A stretch of 48,048 nucleotides of DNA from Schoenoplectus triqueter (Eukaryota; Streptophyta; Magnoliopsida; Poales; Cyperaceae), in assembly GCA_964058805.1 (NCBI GenBank), contig CAXKVV010000767.1, positions 1-48,048 on the forward strand, given 5' to 3'. Position 1 is the stretch's first letter, and the number at the start of each line of letters is the position of its first letter. Made by a program: the position numbers and the translations under genes. The notes below the pieces were generated by a model. That model was not told the origin of the DNA. It saw only the letters and a list, made by a program, of their open reading frames with translations, and did not search any database. Of the stretch, positions 11,005-23,052 are shown piece by piece.

Positions 11005-11920
11005 GATAAATGGCTTCTGGATTACAATTGTAGAACGAACAAGAAGGAATCATGTAGTGTTTTTAGTGTATGTTCCAAATTATCATATAGTGGTTTTATA
11101 AATTGTATTTGTACAAACCGAGTCATAATAGGGTTCATCTGACAGTCAACGTGACATTAAAAAAAATACGTTAGTTTCCTTTCTTTTCATTTTTCATTTA
11201 TTCACTATTATTATATTATTATTTTTTATTTTTAACGCATGTAGGCAATTCATTGGAACCCAACTATTGTTACACAAATATCCCCTCTCCAGCTACTCCA
11301 GATACGTAAATAAACCAAAACCGAAAGGAACTGAGAGAAAACAGCCGAACTGTCCCTAGACATAAACCCCACCTACCTGAAATTGATTCTTTCATGAACC
11401 CTACAATAAAAGAAAAGAAGATCATACAATCCTCCAACTTGACAGGAGCATAAATATGAAAGGGACAATGTGCATAATAATCTAAAACAGCCCGAGTTGT
11501 GCTTGTGCGGCTGTGCTTGAAAAAACTGCTGAGCCTGAGAGGCTTTTGCCACATTTGTTATGTGGTACTGGTGCGCCACCTGTGCGTTCCTCTTATGCAT
11601 CTTATGTCACACAAAAAGACTTGGAACAAATTTGTTTCATCTTATGTCATACAAAAAAGAAGCAATTTTTTTCACTGCATATCACATTAATGCTTGAGTG
11701 ATGCCCAGGATAGCGAGCAGGGGAAGCAACCAAAAACATTCAATTTTCAGAATTAATTTAAAACTAGTGCTGACTAATACTCTAATACGATCACATGATT
11801 GCTATGAATAATGAGCTCACAAATCATTCATTTCTCAGCATAAAAACAGTACTACTACATCTGTTCAAATAACTTGAATCGAACAAAATTGCAATAAGCT
11901 CTCTACCAAACTTCTTAATT
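11005..11920. other. Convergent 3' regions between the Rossmann gene and the lysine-rich gene
   Basis: The two genes point at each other, so this interval must hold both 3' UTRs. Around 11470-11610 the sequence is less AT-rich, and on the minus strand it reads as a Gln/Ala/His-rich frame (coding-like words such as QAQQFFQAQPHKH) with possible splice acceptors before it. No gene could be built from it. It may be 3' UTR of the minus-strand gene or a relic exon. Confidence 0.4.
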
Positions 11921-12484
11921 TTAATCGATTTCCTTTTCTTTGTCACTCTTTTTTCTCTTTTTCTTCTTTCTAGCTGAACTGACCTCACCATTAACCAAAT
12001 TCGCAGTTTCTCTCTCTAAGTTCATTTCCTTCTCTTGTTCATCCAAGCCATCAATTTTATCTTTGCTCAAGTCAATATCGGATCTTTCATCCGCGTTCTC
12101 CCTCTTTCTCTTCTTTTTCTTCTTCTTCTTCTTCTCACTCGCGAAATCCTCATCGCCTCCTTCTCTCACCGTACCACCAGCTTGTTCGGCATCTAACCCC
12201 ACCGAAATTTCCTCTTTTATCTTCTTCTTCCCCTTTATCTCCACCTCTATTTCTTCATTCCCTTCATTATCGTCTTCTCCGCGTTCGATTTTGTCGTGGA
12301 ATTCGAGGAGATCATTAAAAGCAGCGACGGTGCGACGGAGATAGGCTGCGGTGTCAGGTTTCGCCGCCGTGTTGGTCTCCACGAACTTGCGAAGCGCGCG
12401 CGCCGCACGAGAGAGAGAGATGCCTTTTGAGGAGACTATGCTTCCTGTTACGGCGCTCATGTCTCGCAGAAGAGAGAGAAACAC
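11921..12484 (-). CDS. Lysine-rich nuclear-type protein, plant family of unknown function
   Basis: A single uninterrupted exon of 187 codons. Residues about 9-66 form a compact, well-ordered-looking segment (GSIVSSKGISLSRAARALRK, then an Ala/Leu-rich helix ending EFHDKIE) that I recall from small uncharacterised plant proteins. What follows is low complexity: an acidic stretch, a nine-lysine run with KRKR (about residues 118-129), more mixed-charge sequence, and a second basic cluster near the C-terminus. These clusters would serve as nuclear or nucleolar localisation signals. Met1 is at 12484; Met9 (12460) sits right before the conserved segment and may be the true start. The antisense Phe/Ser-rich frame is a shadow of the lysine codons. 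A Helitron begins only 124 bp upstream of Met1. Confidence 0.75.
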   Translation of the reverse strand: MFLSLLRDMSAVTGSIVSSKGISLSRAARALRKFVETNTAAKPDTAAYLRRTVAAFNDLLEFHDKIERGEDDNEGNEEIEVEIKGKKKIKEEISVGLDAEQAGGTVREGGDEDFASEKKKKKKKKRKRENADERSDIDLSKDKIDGLDEQEKEMNLERETANLVNGEVSSARKKKKRKKSDKEKEID

Positions 12485-12607
12485 GAGTTAGGGCTTCGAA
12501 AGTTCAGAGGAAGGCGATATCTTGTAGCGATTATCCTTTAATAGCTACTTATTTTGAAAACATTGATGATAAATTTATAAAAATCTTAAACTAAAAAATT
12601 ATAAATA

Positions 12608-13078
12608 TCTATACTATTATATAAAGCATCTAAGAATTGGAGGGTCCATTTTTTGTCATGGTAAATTTTTATTATACTCATTTTATCCCTCAATTAGATG
12701 GATAATATTTATTGTTGGTTGATCGAACGTATGTGATCGCGTCCATTGATCCCCTCTTTCTCTCCATTTCTTTCCCTTATATACTATTATTTCCATAATT
12801 TTTATTTTTTTATTTAGCAACTTTGTGCATATTTGATAAGAAATTAATGGTGATAATATATGTTAGAATAATTTACTTTTCATGCCATAAAAATCATGAA
12901 TCATTAACTCATATTGTCCAAAAATCTCATCCAAGATTAAATATAGTATTTATTATATGTTTTCTCTATAATTGGGTGAATTTATAATTTAATATTAGAT
13001 AAATGTAAATTTTTTTATCTTATAATATTTTAATATTTAAATAAAAAATTCTGCTGCAACGCGCGGGTATATAGCTAG
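12608..13078 (+). mobile_element. Non-autonomous Helitron, copy 1
   Basis: The element starts TCTATACTATTATATAAAGC and ends ATATAGCTAG. It is flanked by A on the left (12607) and T on the right (13079), with no target duplication. A 5' TC, a 3' CTAG and insertion between A and T are the Helitron hallmarks. Two close relatives in the window (31583-32034 and 39100-39570, inverted) share the same ends and most of the interior, which fixes the boundaries. No Rep/helicase is encoded. The subterminal hairpin is not obvious. Confidence 0.85.
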
Positions 13079-15180
13079 TATTCTTAAATTATTGAATGTG
13101 TTTTAGATTTTATATAATTTGAGTGTCATTTAATATTTTATTAAAATTTAAATCATTATAATTATCATATAAATTTAATAATATTTGACATTCAAATTGC
13201 ATGAAACTTAAAAAAAATCAAACTATAAAAATTAAAAGTATATTTGCAAAAAAAGAAATTAAAACTTTTTATGGATTTTATTTGAAATTATTAAAATAAA
13301 TAGTTACCAAATTATCCCCTCTATCATTTATTATTTATATGATGAATCCTCTGGGGACCAGACCAAAACTGCAAATGGGAACTTTACTAGACTACTACGT
13401 GTAAAAAGCCACTCGCGAGTCGCGAGTACAAAACAATTGTTAAGGGCTAAATGCTGATATCCACGTTCTTTTCTTTAAAAAATCTCTCGTTAATATGATA
13501 TATAATATTTTTTTATATATCCCTCTATAAAATAAAATGGATCTCTCATTAATATAATATCGTGTTATTTTAAGATAACACAGACTTTCAAGTCATTTAA
13601 TTTTAAGGAAAGGGATAACTTTACAATGATTATTCCAATAATTTTAACAATGAGTTTTTAAATAGATTTGAAAAAATCTTAAAAATAAAAAAATAATAGA
13701 TATGTTATTTTATTTATAGATTGATAATACATTGATAGTGTTTTAAATTTCATGCAATTTCATTATCATTTGATAGTCCATCAAAGACCATTAAATTGAA
13801 ACCTTTACAAATTGTATAATTTTTTTGGACTAAAAAAAATAATGTATTTGCATGAATGTTGAAGCATCATCAATCTATATGTGTAGGAATATATCTATAA
13901 AGTTTTTTCTACTTTTATTTTTTTTAAAATTTATTTAGAATGTCGTTTTCAAGATTCTCAAATAAACCATTATGAGGTCTCATATTCAGATTTTTACATT
14001 TTAAATTTATAAATATTGAATTATGATTGTTAGATTAGCGGCTCTATATTTTTATAATTGCATCAATCAAGATGTTTTAAATTAGCAAACTATCCTTTTC
14101 AATTGCAAATTAAATTTAGAATTTCGGACGAATCCAAAAGTCATTTTAAAAAATAATAAAATGAAAATAGCAGGCACTTCTAGGTCGTCTATGACTATTT
14201 TGTATGAGTATGACCATCAGAAGAAAGAGTATATGAAACTATCTAAAATTTAAATATAAATGCACTAATATCTATGTACGTTAGTTTCTGAAAATTATTT
14301 AAATAATATACGTTTAGAGGCAAGAAAAGCAAACTTTAGTCAACAAAATTGATAATAATTACAACATACGCGCACTACAAGAAAAAAACCAACAAAATTT
14401 AAATAAATTATTTTTTATTTAGGTGCACCGGACAAAAGAAATTTGTTTTTATTTTGTGCTGTATTATTTTGTTTAAAATATAGATTCAATAGAATTGATT
14501 TATTTCATTTCAAAAATATCCATCGACAGAGTTATTAATGGAGATAAGTTATAAAAAGTAAATTGGAATAAAGGGTAACAAATAATTAATGCAATTAATG
14601 AAGATTAACCAATTAATAAGGGGAAAAATCTGACAGGGGTAGTTTTGTCTGAAATTCCTGTTCCAATGTTTTTGGTCCTTCTCGTAATACTTGAACACAA
14701 ACCAAGAATCAACGTCTTGCTCGCTTCGCCATTCGAAGTAACATGTTTTATTTGAACTAATCAATAATCATATACCATTTGCATATATATATGCATTGGG
14801 TTTCCAATTGGATTATGAAATGTAGTTACAATCAGCAATAATTTATACTAACTTACAAAAAAATAAATTTCCAATAATACAATGATCATAATTCCTCAAG
14901 GAATTTCTCATTAATTAAGGGGGAAAAAATGAAAGAGTCAAGAGTCAAGATCATATATTAAAAAAATCAGAATTGCTTAAGAATATAATAGGACGGGTCA
15001 GTTTCGATTTTCAAACCCGATTAAAAAGGAAGAGGAACCAAATAAGCAGGTCGGGCCTAAGATTTGATAAGACATCGTACTCAGAAGCCCAAAGCCCATT
15101 ACCATCCCGAATTAAATATACGAGACGAGAATCAATGAATCATACACCAATCTCGCAAAAAGAGAAGAGAAGCGAACTTT
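13079..15180. other. AT-rich intergenic DNA between divergent genes
   Basis: This separates the head-to-head lysine-rich gene and RAD21 gene. No coding frame was recognised. A GC-rich internal palindrome ACTCGCGAGTCGCGAGT lies near 13410, and a CACTA-type terminus occurs at 14373. Confidence 0.5.
14373..14386 (+). mobile_element. Solitary CACTA-type transposon terminus
   Basis: CACTACAAGAAAAA matches the canonical terminal inverted repeat of plant CACTA (En/Spm) elements. I could not find the inverted partner (TTCTTGTAGTG) downstream, so this is a truncated end or a chance match. Confidence 0.35.
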
Positions 15181-15188
15181 GCTGTTGG

Positions 15189-15207
15189 TTCCCGCCAAGG
15201 CGCCAAA
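15189..15207. promoter_or_regulatory. Two adjacent E2F-type sites upstream of RAD21
   Basis: TTCCCGCCAA at 15189-15198 reads TTGGCGGGAA on the other strand. It is directly followed by GGCGCCAAA (15199-15207), the reverse of TTTGGCGCC. Both fit the plant E2F/DP consensus (TTTSSCGC and its relaxed form). They lie 208-226 bp upstream of the RAD21 ATG and just before a CT-rich, leader-like stretch. E2F sites drive G1/S expression of replication and cohesion genes; the link to this gene is inferred from position. Confidence 0.6.
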
Positions 15208-15414
15208 CGCACCATTTCCCCAATTTTCATCCCTGTTCGCGCCTCTGGGTGTCTTAAAACCTCTGCGCTCCCCTTCTCTCTCTCTCTCTGCCTCTAGGGT
15301 CCCATTTTTCTCACAAAATCCCACTTTCTAAATTTCGTTCGTCGTAGGAAAATAAATTATACGAGCGTCGTTCCTCATTCAGTCATTCTCATCTCTGGGG
15401 AAAGAGGGAGCAAG

Positions 15415-18400
15415 ATGTTCTACTCGCCTACTATTCTCGCCAAGAAAAGCCCCATGGGCACGGTCTGGATGGCCGCTCACCTCGAGAGAAAGATCAAGAA
15501 AGCTCAGATCGAGAAGATTAATATCGCTCTTTATGCAGGTATTTTTTGTTCTTTTTGTGAGATAAAGATTGGATATTCCTTGTTGATTAATTATTTAACA
15601 ATGGAACAGGAATCTTGAACTTGTTTAATTCATTTGTTTTTTTGCAAGACCGTAATATGGTTTTGGGGACGAAACCAAATCGGCGAATTTATCAGGGAAA
15701 AGAAAAGAGAAACCAACCAGAGTACTATTTCACGGAAATAGGGATAATAGGCGTTAAAAGAACCTGGAAGCAAGAATTGTCTTATTCGTCAAAAAAATGA
15801 AATGAAATTCGGAGAAAGAATGTCCAGAATAAATCTTGAAGTTCTTTCCAGGGTTCTGTTTCTTTATCAAAGGTTTTATTGGCGAAAACGTGCTAACAGC
15901 ATTACTTTTTCTCTTCTTTTTAGAAAAATTGCTTTTCCCTGAAGTGCCAATAGCTCTTAGGATGTCGGCTCATCTGTTGCTAGGGTTGGTGCGGATATTT
16001 GCTTGGAAGGTGGACTACACATTTAGTGATTGCAACAGATTGCTCACTGACATAAGAACTGCCATTGTCAATATTAAAATTAGTCTCCCAGCTGATGCCA
16101 ATCGCGCCCCTCCCCAATCAGTAACCCTGCCAAGCAATTTTGAGCTTGATAACATTGACTTGGATGACTTGGCAGATGACACTGAGTAAGAAATTTTTAT
16201 ATTTCTTTTTTTTTTCTGTCATGTTTTTTTTTTTAAGAAACTGTGTAATTGCAATTGAGCATGATATGACTCATAGCTGATAAATTTAGGTTAAACTGAG
16301 TTAAATCTGGGAATCTTGGTTTTATTTTCCTTTTCCAATCCAAGTGGTGCTGGTTAATGGAAAGTGATGCACAATTAATGCCTAGTTTTACAACCGACAC
16401 ACTGGGTTAAAATTTGGCAGAATTGTACCTCAATTTCCCTTAACAGCCAGAGATTATCCTTTGGAGTTGTGGATTAGTCATACAGCTTGAAAGTGTTCAT
16501 ATAGTGGTCAGGTGCCACAGTGGTTCAGGGTTTATTTACTCAGAATGCAACAACAGTTCCGATGTCTGGTGGGACAATGAAAATTTTCCTCTTTTTATTA
16601 TTTTGGAGTCAGTTAATTTTTTTGAGGCTTTATTAAACAATGCTGATATTGGTTTCTGGCAGGGGGTTCAATGGTCATCAAAAGTCATTTGATCAAATCA
16701 CCATTACAGGTCAGCATCAAACACTTTTTTTGTGGTTGAAAATCACAATTATTGTCACAAATTTGTCATATTTACATATTTGTATATATGAAAATTCACA
16801 TTCTTTCATAGAAATAGAAACTCAAAGTAAGCATGATCAAATAAGAAGAGAAAAAGACATTTTTTTTACATTTAAACCAAAATGCTAATAAATATACAAA
16901 TTTCTGTTGCAGATTCTAATGCAGGTGGAGGAGAAAGCTACGTGTGTTTCATAATAGATAAGGTATATATATTTTAGGTTGATTAAATTCTGCTCAATTC
17001 CTCTGACAGTTATTGTTATTTCAACTTACAATACAACAATGATGGTTTTAAATTGTTACTTGTTTATGATACAGAACATTTCATCAAGCCCTTCCAGACA
17101 TTCTACGCAAAGTGCTGAACCAATGGATGAGTATGTATTTGTTCTATTTGTTTCTAAGGTCTATGTAGTTCTTTTCATTTGCATTCTAGTTTCTTCTTTT
17201 GTGGTTGGGAACCACTAGTGTTATATTATTGCAGAAGTAATTGTTACTATCATTTTATTATAAGCAGTAAAAAGAGGATATGACAAAGAGCCTAACCATT
17301 AACAAACCAACAATTTCATACGCAAATATGATAGTGTACTCCACTGGTTTGTTTTTCAATGAAATTTTTTATTTCTGTATGCAGTGTGCTGCCACCATGC
17401 AGTGACCACATGCAAGAATTGATCACAAATGAGAAAAATACAAAAGGTGCTTCTGACCCTACCAATTTAGATGAGGGTGAAAGTCAATTTCATGACACCT
17501 ATTTGGACAATCAATTTGAGCGTTCTCCTAATGAAAACCCAAATAACCCCAGTGACAATCAATCTGATGAATTTCATGATATTCTCGGAGAAAATCAATT
17601 CAACATTCCAAATGAAAATCAATCTGATGCTATTCCCATTGAAAATCAATTCCATAATGATACCAGCGAAAACCTACACCGAGATAGTCCTATTGAACAA
17701 TTCCGAAGTCTCCATCCCTCTCCTCTAGTCAGGAATAGCAGTGCGACTTGCCTATTCTCTGCTTCACCTAATAATGAAAGTACTGCTGCCAGAAACAGCT
17801 CGACTCCAGTTGCACTACAACTGGATGCATCTCAAGAGGAAATTATACCAGTCAATGAAAATGTGCTTAGGCCATCCCCTCAGAGGGAAAACAATGTCCC
17901 TTCTCCTCAATGTGACAATATGCTACAAGGTATGTGTTTCTTTTTATTCAAGTTGGTGCCATGAAGTTGATAAAAAAAAAACAATTTACTGTGGATGACC
18001 TAATAAGATTGTATAAGGTTTGAAAATTTCCTTTGTCTCTCCCAGATGAGGTGGAGATTGCAATTGCACCTTCTCCTGCTCCTGTTAGAGAGAAGAAGAA
18101 GAAGAGGAAAAAAATACAATATTATTTTGACAGGCACACAATCTTGTCCAATAAGTAAGTACATGGTGACTTATATATCTCATTCCTGTTATATTGAAAC
18201 TGCAATTTTCTAATATATTATTTCTAAAAAAATATGTAATGTGTAATTGTAGGAAAATGAAGGAGCAGTTAAAAGATCAGGCTGTGAAATTGTTGATTCG
18301 CAAGAGAAGAAAAATCCCTTCTTCCCCATTAGATGCGTGGAGGTATCAGCAGGACCACCTCAAAGACCAATTTTTTTATCAGCCGCTAATAAGTTGTATG

Positions 18401-20677
18401 CCTTTCTCTTTTTAAATCATTTATGTTTTATTGGCTTTCTGGCAAAATAGAGGCTTTTGTGGTCTTACCGCATCTGAATGATGGCCTGCTGGTGCAAGTA
18501 ACATGGAAGTAGGGTTTGACCTATGCTTTAGCAGCATACTGCCCACCAGTTTCATTAGTACCTGTACTGCTGAACACATATTGAGTTTGCCAGCACTAGC
18601 AGTACCAGCTCCAGATTAATATTTATCAGGTGTTATAGGGGTATGCACATCCTGTGCTGGTATGATGCTGTAAGACATTTTTGTTTTCAAACCACTCTTA
18701 AGCCAAATGTTTCTATTACAGGGAAGTTTGCTAGTCTACAAGAAAAAAGGACCTATCCTCCTATAATCAATGAAGACATGCACCCTTCTGATGGCCCCCC
18801 ACAACAGTCACCCAATCATGGCCCCATTCCACAGTCCCCGCGCCATGACATGGGAACAGTTGAAGAGCCCCCTGTAGAGTCTCCTGTGGGCCCACTCTTT
18901 CATTCCCCTAACCATGAGATACTTATTGAAGAGCCCTCCATAGACCTTCCCATGGGCCCTCACTACCGTTCCCCTAATTATGACATGTATACTGACGAAC
19001 CCACCATAAACCCTCCTGTGAGCCCCACACAGCTGCACCGTATAGATTTTGATGAGCCGCCAGAGAGGCTTAGATGCCAGCCTGTAACTGAAAATATTCC
19101 TGCATTATCTCCTCTTATGGATCTCGGATGGAATACACCTAATTCCAGTAATAACCTCCTGAACTCATCACCTGTTTCCTTGCCAACTCTTGAGCCAGAA
19201 GAGCTTGGCAATTCTAGCAGTACTCCAGCCAAGCGTGCTCGGCCCATGTCTCAGGGTCCTTTGAATCCTTTGACTCCTTTGACTCCTCATCATGAGAGAG
19301 ATATCTTCAGGATCCCACCAATCCAGATGTTTTCTGACAGAGAGGTAGGGACCTTTTTACAGCAGTGCAATTTTGGATCAATACAAGCATTTGTTAGTTT
19401 ATATTGCTGATATTTTATGAGTTGACTCTTTATATTCAGCCAGTTCTGTCCATTTAAGCCTCAAGTTTCATCCAGTTGTGCCTCTGCTGAGGCATAATTG
19501 GGAAATCAAGGCTTGGTTTCATACAATCTTTGTTCAACTAGTGTTCAATTGTGTATTAAACCTTATTTTTTTATTGTTATATTTCTCCTGGTCAATGTCT
19601 CAGTTTTACCACACTTAGATTAAAGAGACCACAATTTGTAAGACAGTAGAAAAGTGGTAGTGCTCAACTTACCATTGAGCTCATGTATAATTGTAGAGGG
19701 CACTGAAATTCAAGATTGATCACCATTTCAACCCATGTAGGATTTGAATTTTCTTGAAACACCGCCAAGTGTAAAATCAAAGAGGGCTCGTATTGAAGAC
19801 GGTAATTTATCTCCCAGTGTATTCCTTGGAAATGGTAAATAACTTTCTATGTTTGATTTTTTTTTATCCTATAAGTGTTTTGATGAAGAAGTTCCATAAA
19901 ATTCTGTCAATCAATTTTTTTTTACTCTTTAATTCCTTTTAATTTTCTTTCTTGAAGATTCAGAAAGACGAGAACGTCACAGCTGGTCTGCTAGGTCAAT
20001 GTAAGTAACTACTGATCTCTAATATTTGTGGTGTCTTGCTTTCATATGGTTACACTAATGTAATATTTCACTAATCCATATGTTTTCTGTCTTTATGACG
20101 AATTCCTGATTTTAAAATGACAGAAGAAGATCAGTATCATCTTTATTTTTCCAATACACCTGTAATGAAGAAAGTATATGTTGCAGGGGCATGGCAAAGT
20201 ACCTGAGAGAACACTTTGCTAACATAGAAGGTCAAAATGGGAACATCTCTTTGGATCATATTTTGGAAGGCAAGACGAGGAAACACTGTGCTAGAATGTT
20301 CTTCGAAACCCTGGTAAATACCTATTTTTAATTGAGAGTTATTTTTGTATATTGGATTGTATAGAATCACTTAAAGGCAGTTCATGTATTTTTTGGTGAA
20401 CACAGAAGATGCTTCTGTTGTGTTGTAGATATGTTTTATTGTTTTAAAAAATCCAATTGCATGTTTTCCTTTCATTAGGTATAATCACTTTTTTTTTAAA
20501 AAAAAAACTGTCCTAGCTATGTTGTACTTTCATGTTACTTCTTGCCATTTTTTCAACTTGAAAAACTCTTTTACTCAGGTTCTGAAAACTTGTGGGTATA
20601 TTGATGTAAAACAAGAGGAGTCATATGGTGATGTTTTGATTACACCCAAGCCCAAGATCACTGCTATTAATGATTGA
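15415..20677 (+). CDS. SYN2: Cohesin alpha-kleisin RAD21/SCC1, SYN2 (RAD21.1) type
   Basis: Thirteen exons join in frame: 15415-15538, 15924-16185, 16663-16709, 16913-16962, 17075-17130, 17385-17929, 18046-18154, 18253-18392, 18722-19344, 19741-19834, 19958-20000, 20187-20313 and 20579-20677, giving 772 residues. The protein is the cohesin subunit that closes the SMC1-SMC3 ring around sister chromatids. Residues 1 to about 110 are the Rad21/Rec8 N-terminal domain (start MFYSPTILAKKSPMGTVW; FPEVPIALR followed by a Leu-rich helix). APPQSVTLP near residue 115 is shared with plant RAD21 proteins. A conserved basic block (LIRKRRKIPSS, about 410-420) and an FLETP motif near 656 are as in the SYN2 class. 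The winged-helix C-terminus, which binds SMC1, carries GKTRKHCARMFFETL then LKTCGYIDVKQ. The middle is disordered and repeat-rich (exons 6 and 9). RAD21.1-type kleisins are linked to DNA-repair cohesin in Arabidopsis. The SYN2 assignment rests on remembered similarity. Confidence 0.92.
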
Positions 20678-23052
20678 GGCATTCTGACTTTTTTTGGAAG
20701 TTATTTTATCTACCATGGAAAAAAGGTTTTTTGTTATTATAGAGGTAATTTTATGCTTTTAACTAAATGAGTTAATAGTTATTTGTTAATAATTAACAAA
20801 TGAAACTTGGTCATCGGGACAAAAGATCTTTATCAGCTAACATCTATTTATCTATTTTTGTGCAGGGGCCTTTGATTTGCTGAAGTATCTCAATTAGAGC
20901 TTCAATAGGCTGCTAATTTATAGTTCATAATAATTTAATTTTGGTCTCGTTAATTTACTCTTTCCTAATGTTTTGTAAACCCAGATTTTGGTGTTTAACT
21001 TATTTCTAATTACGTCCTAATAATTCCATCTTAGGAGAAGACGTTAGTCTATTTTATGTACAAATTACAAATATTATGTATAAAATCTCTCTGAACTCAA
21101 CAAATGAGAATAGAAAATAGGATTGCTTTCCTTTTTGTACTTTCTTGTTATGTGAAGTTGTGAACAAACCAAAGGTCTCAAAAGATATATTCTTCTACTT
21201 ACAATTCAAAGGTGGTTCGAACATCCAAACAAGTACCATCCTGAACCCAAGGTATTCAAACAAAGCAAAATGTTTTAGTTTGTACCTATATTATTGAATG
21301 TTAAACTCATTGAAATTTTTTTTTATTACAGCACAATCGAAATTAGAAGTATCACTATAGAAACAAGCAGTGTCTAATGTATAAAATATCTGCTTCGTTA
21401 CCCAATCAACAAGATATTGCAACAACCAACACGACTTATTTAACATTAAAGAGTAAAAATAAGAAAAATATTGTTTTAAGAAAAAAGATAACGAGATTTA
21501 AACAACCATGTGTTATTGTAAGAATTGATGGCTTTTGTATGTTTGTGTTTATTATGATGTTTTTTTGTTTGTTTGGCTGTTCAAAAATTGTTTTATTGTT
21601 TTAATCTCGATGTACGATGTATATTAAAAGTGATACCAAGTAATAGCTTGATAGTCTGAGATCTAAATATGAACTGATGAGTTTTAAGGTATATATATTT
21701 AAGGGCATATTTGTTAAGGGGCAAGCTCATGCTAATATATGAGCTTAAATTTTAAAACCAACAATATACTAGCAATTTTTCTTTTGAAGACTTCTAAAGA
21801 TATAATGATTTCTTAGTTGTTCGTGGGTTAAACTATCCTTGGAAAAAGAAATAGTTGTGTGCCATGAACAAAAATGGTAATTTGATGATCTGTCCTTTGA
21901 AGTGAAGTTGATGTCTAAGTAATAAATTAAGGTTCATATCAAGACAACGCCGACTTGTGATATGTTAAATAAGCAAGACTTTAGGTCAAGCTCTATTACA
22001 TATTATTTATGATCGATTATGATCTAATTAAAAGAATGGGAAACCTTCCTTTTTATGAAAACTATTTTTTTATCTTTAACATTGTTTTGTAGAATATGTT
22101 CGTATCTAGAAGCCAAAATAATCTCTCTTCAATTACAATAAATATATCCTCAATCAAAGCGATATTAACTGAATGCTAAATTAACTATTAAGAAAGATGC
22201 GCCTCTGACCCTCTGTTCAGTGTCTCGGAGGATAAATTAAGTCTGGTTTCAGAGTTGTTTCTTGTTTGTTTTCTGAAGGCTTTGTATCTCTGGGTACCTT
22301 CCCAAGATGCCACTGACAAGTGGGACCTCACATAGTTTGAGAATCTAATTTCTTCTCTTGTGAGAAACGTGATTTTATATTATTCAAAAGGGAAAAGAAC
22401 AAAGAAAATCCACCACTATTTCTTAATGCACACCGCTTGGCCTTATCTAGTATAATAAATTGATACCCTGAGGTAATATCATAGTAGAGCATTTTTGCAA
22501 ATTTTTATTATTTTGGTTCAAGTCAGTAACTTTATTATATTGTAATCGAAGAAAGTCACATATATTGAGCTGTTGCGAGGAAATTATAAAATTAAGTGAC
22601 TGATTGAACCAAATAAATTATATATTGTTTCAGTTTGTTCGTTTTTAGATTGGGCTCAATTCAAGTTGGGTCAGAATAAACAGGCCTGAACCCAAGTATA
22701 CACTGATAAGACAAATCTGAATATCTATCTCATGAAGTGTGTTTAGTTGGGCCTTTCTAGTTTTTTTTTATTATTATTATTACTGGAAAAGACTACAGAG
22801 ATAATAAGAAATGAAATGGAGAATCCCTTTACATTATTTTACTATTAAAAGGTGATCGCAGAACAAAATTCTCCCCTTTAATTAAAAATAAGGATGATAA
22901 TTGACTAGATCTTGGGAGTTGGGAGTGAATGGTGGCAAAAAAAATCTGCACGAAAAGGACTAATTTCGTTTTTAGGACAGATTTAGTGTTTTTCATTTTA
23001 TTTTTTTCTTATTCAATTTAAGTACATTATTGTTGCATTATTGTTGCAAAAT
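20678..23052. other. RAD21 3' region and long AT-rich spacer
   Basis: The first few hundred bases after the stop are presumably 3' UTR. The remainder has no recognisable gene. A slightly more GC-rich patch near 22190-22440 has no coding or RNA signature I can name. Confidence 0.45.

Noticed and set aside
11940..12344. Plus-strand Phe/Ser-rich frame
   Set aside because: Antisense shadow of the lysine/glutamate codons of the minus-strand gene.
17467..17728. Frames overlapping RAD21 exon 6 in other phases and strand
   Set aside because: They follow from the repetitive Asn/Gln codons of exon 6. The exon's own frame joins both neighbours in phase.
19060..19074. Possible separase cleavage site ERLR in RAD21
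   Set aside because: It matches ExxR only; the preceding residues do not fit the fuller consensus, so the site cannot be assigned.
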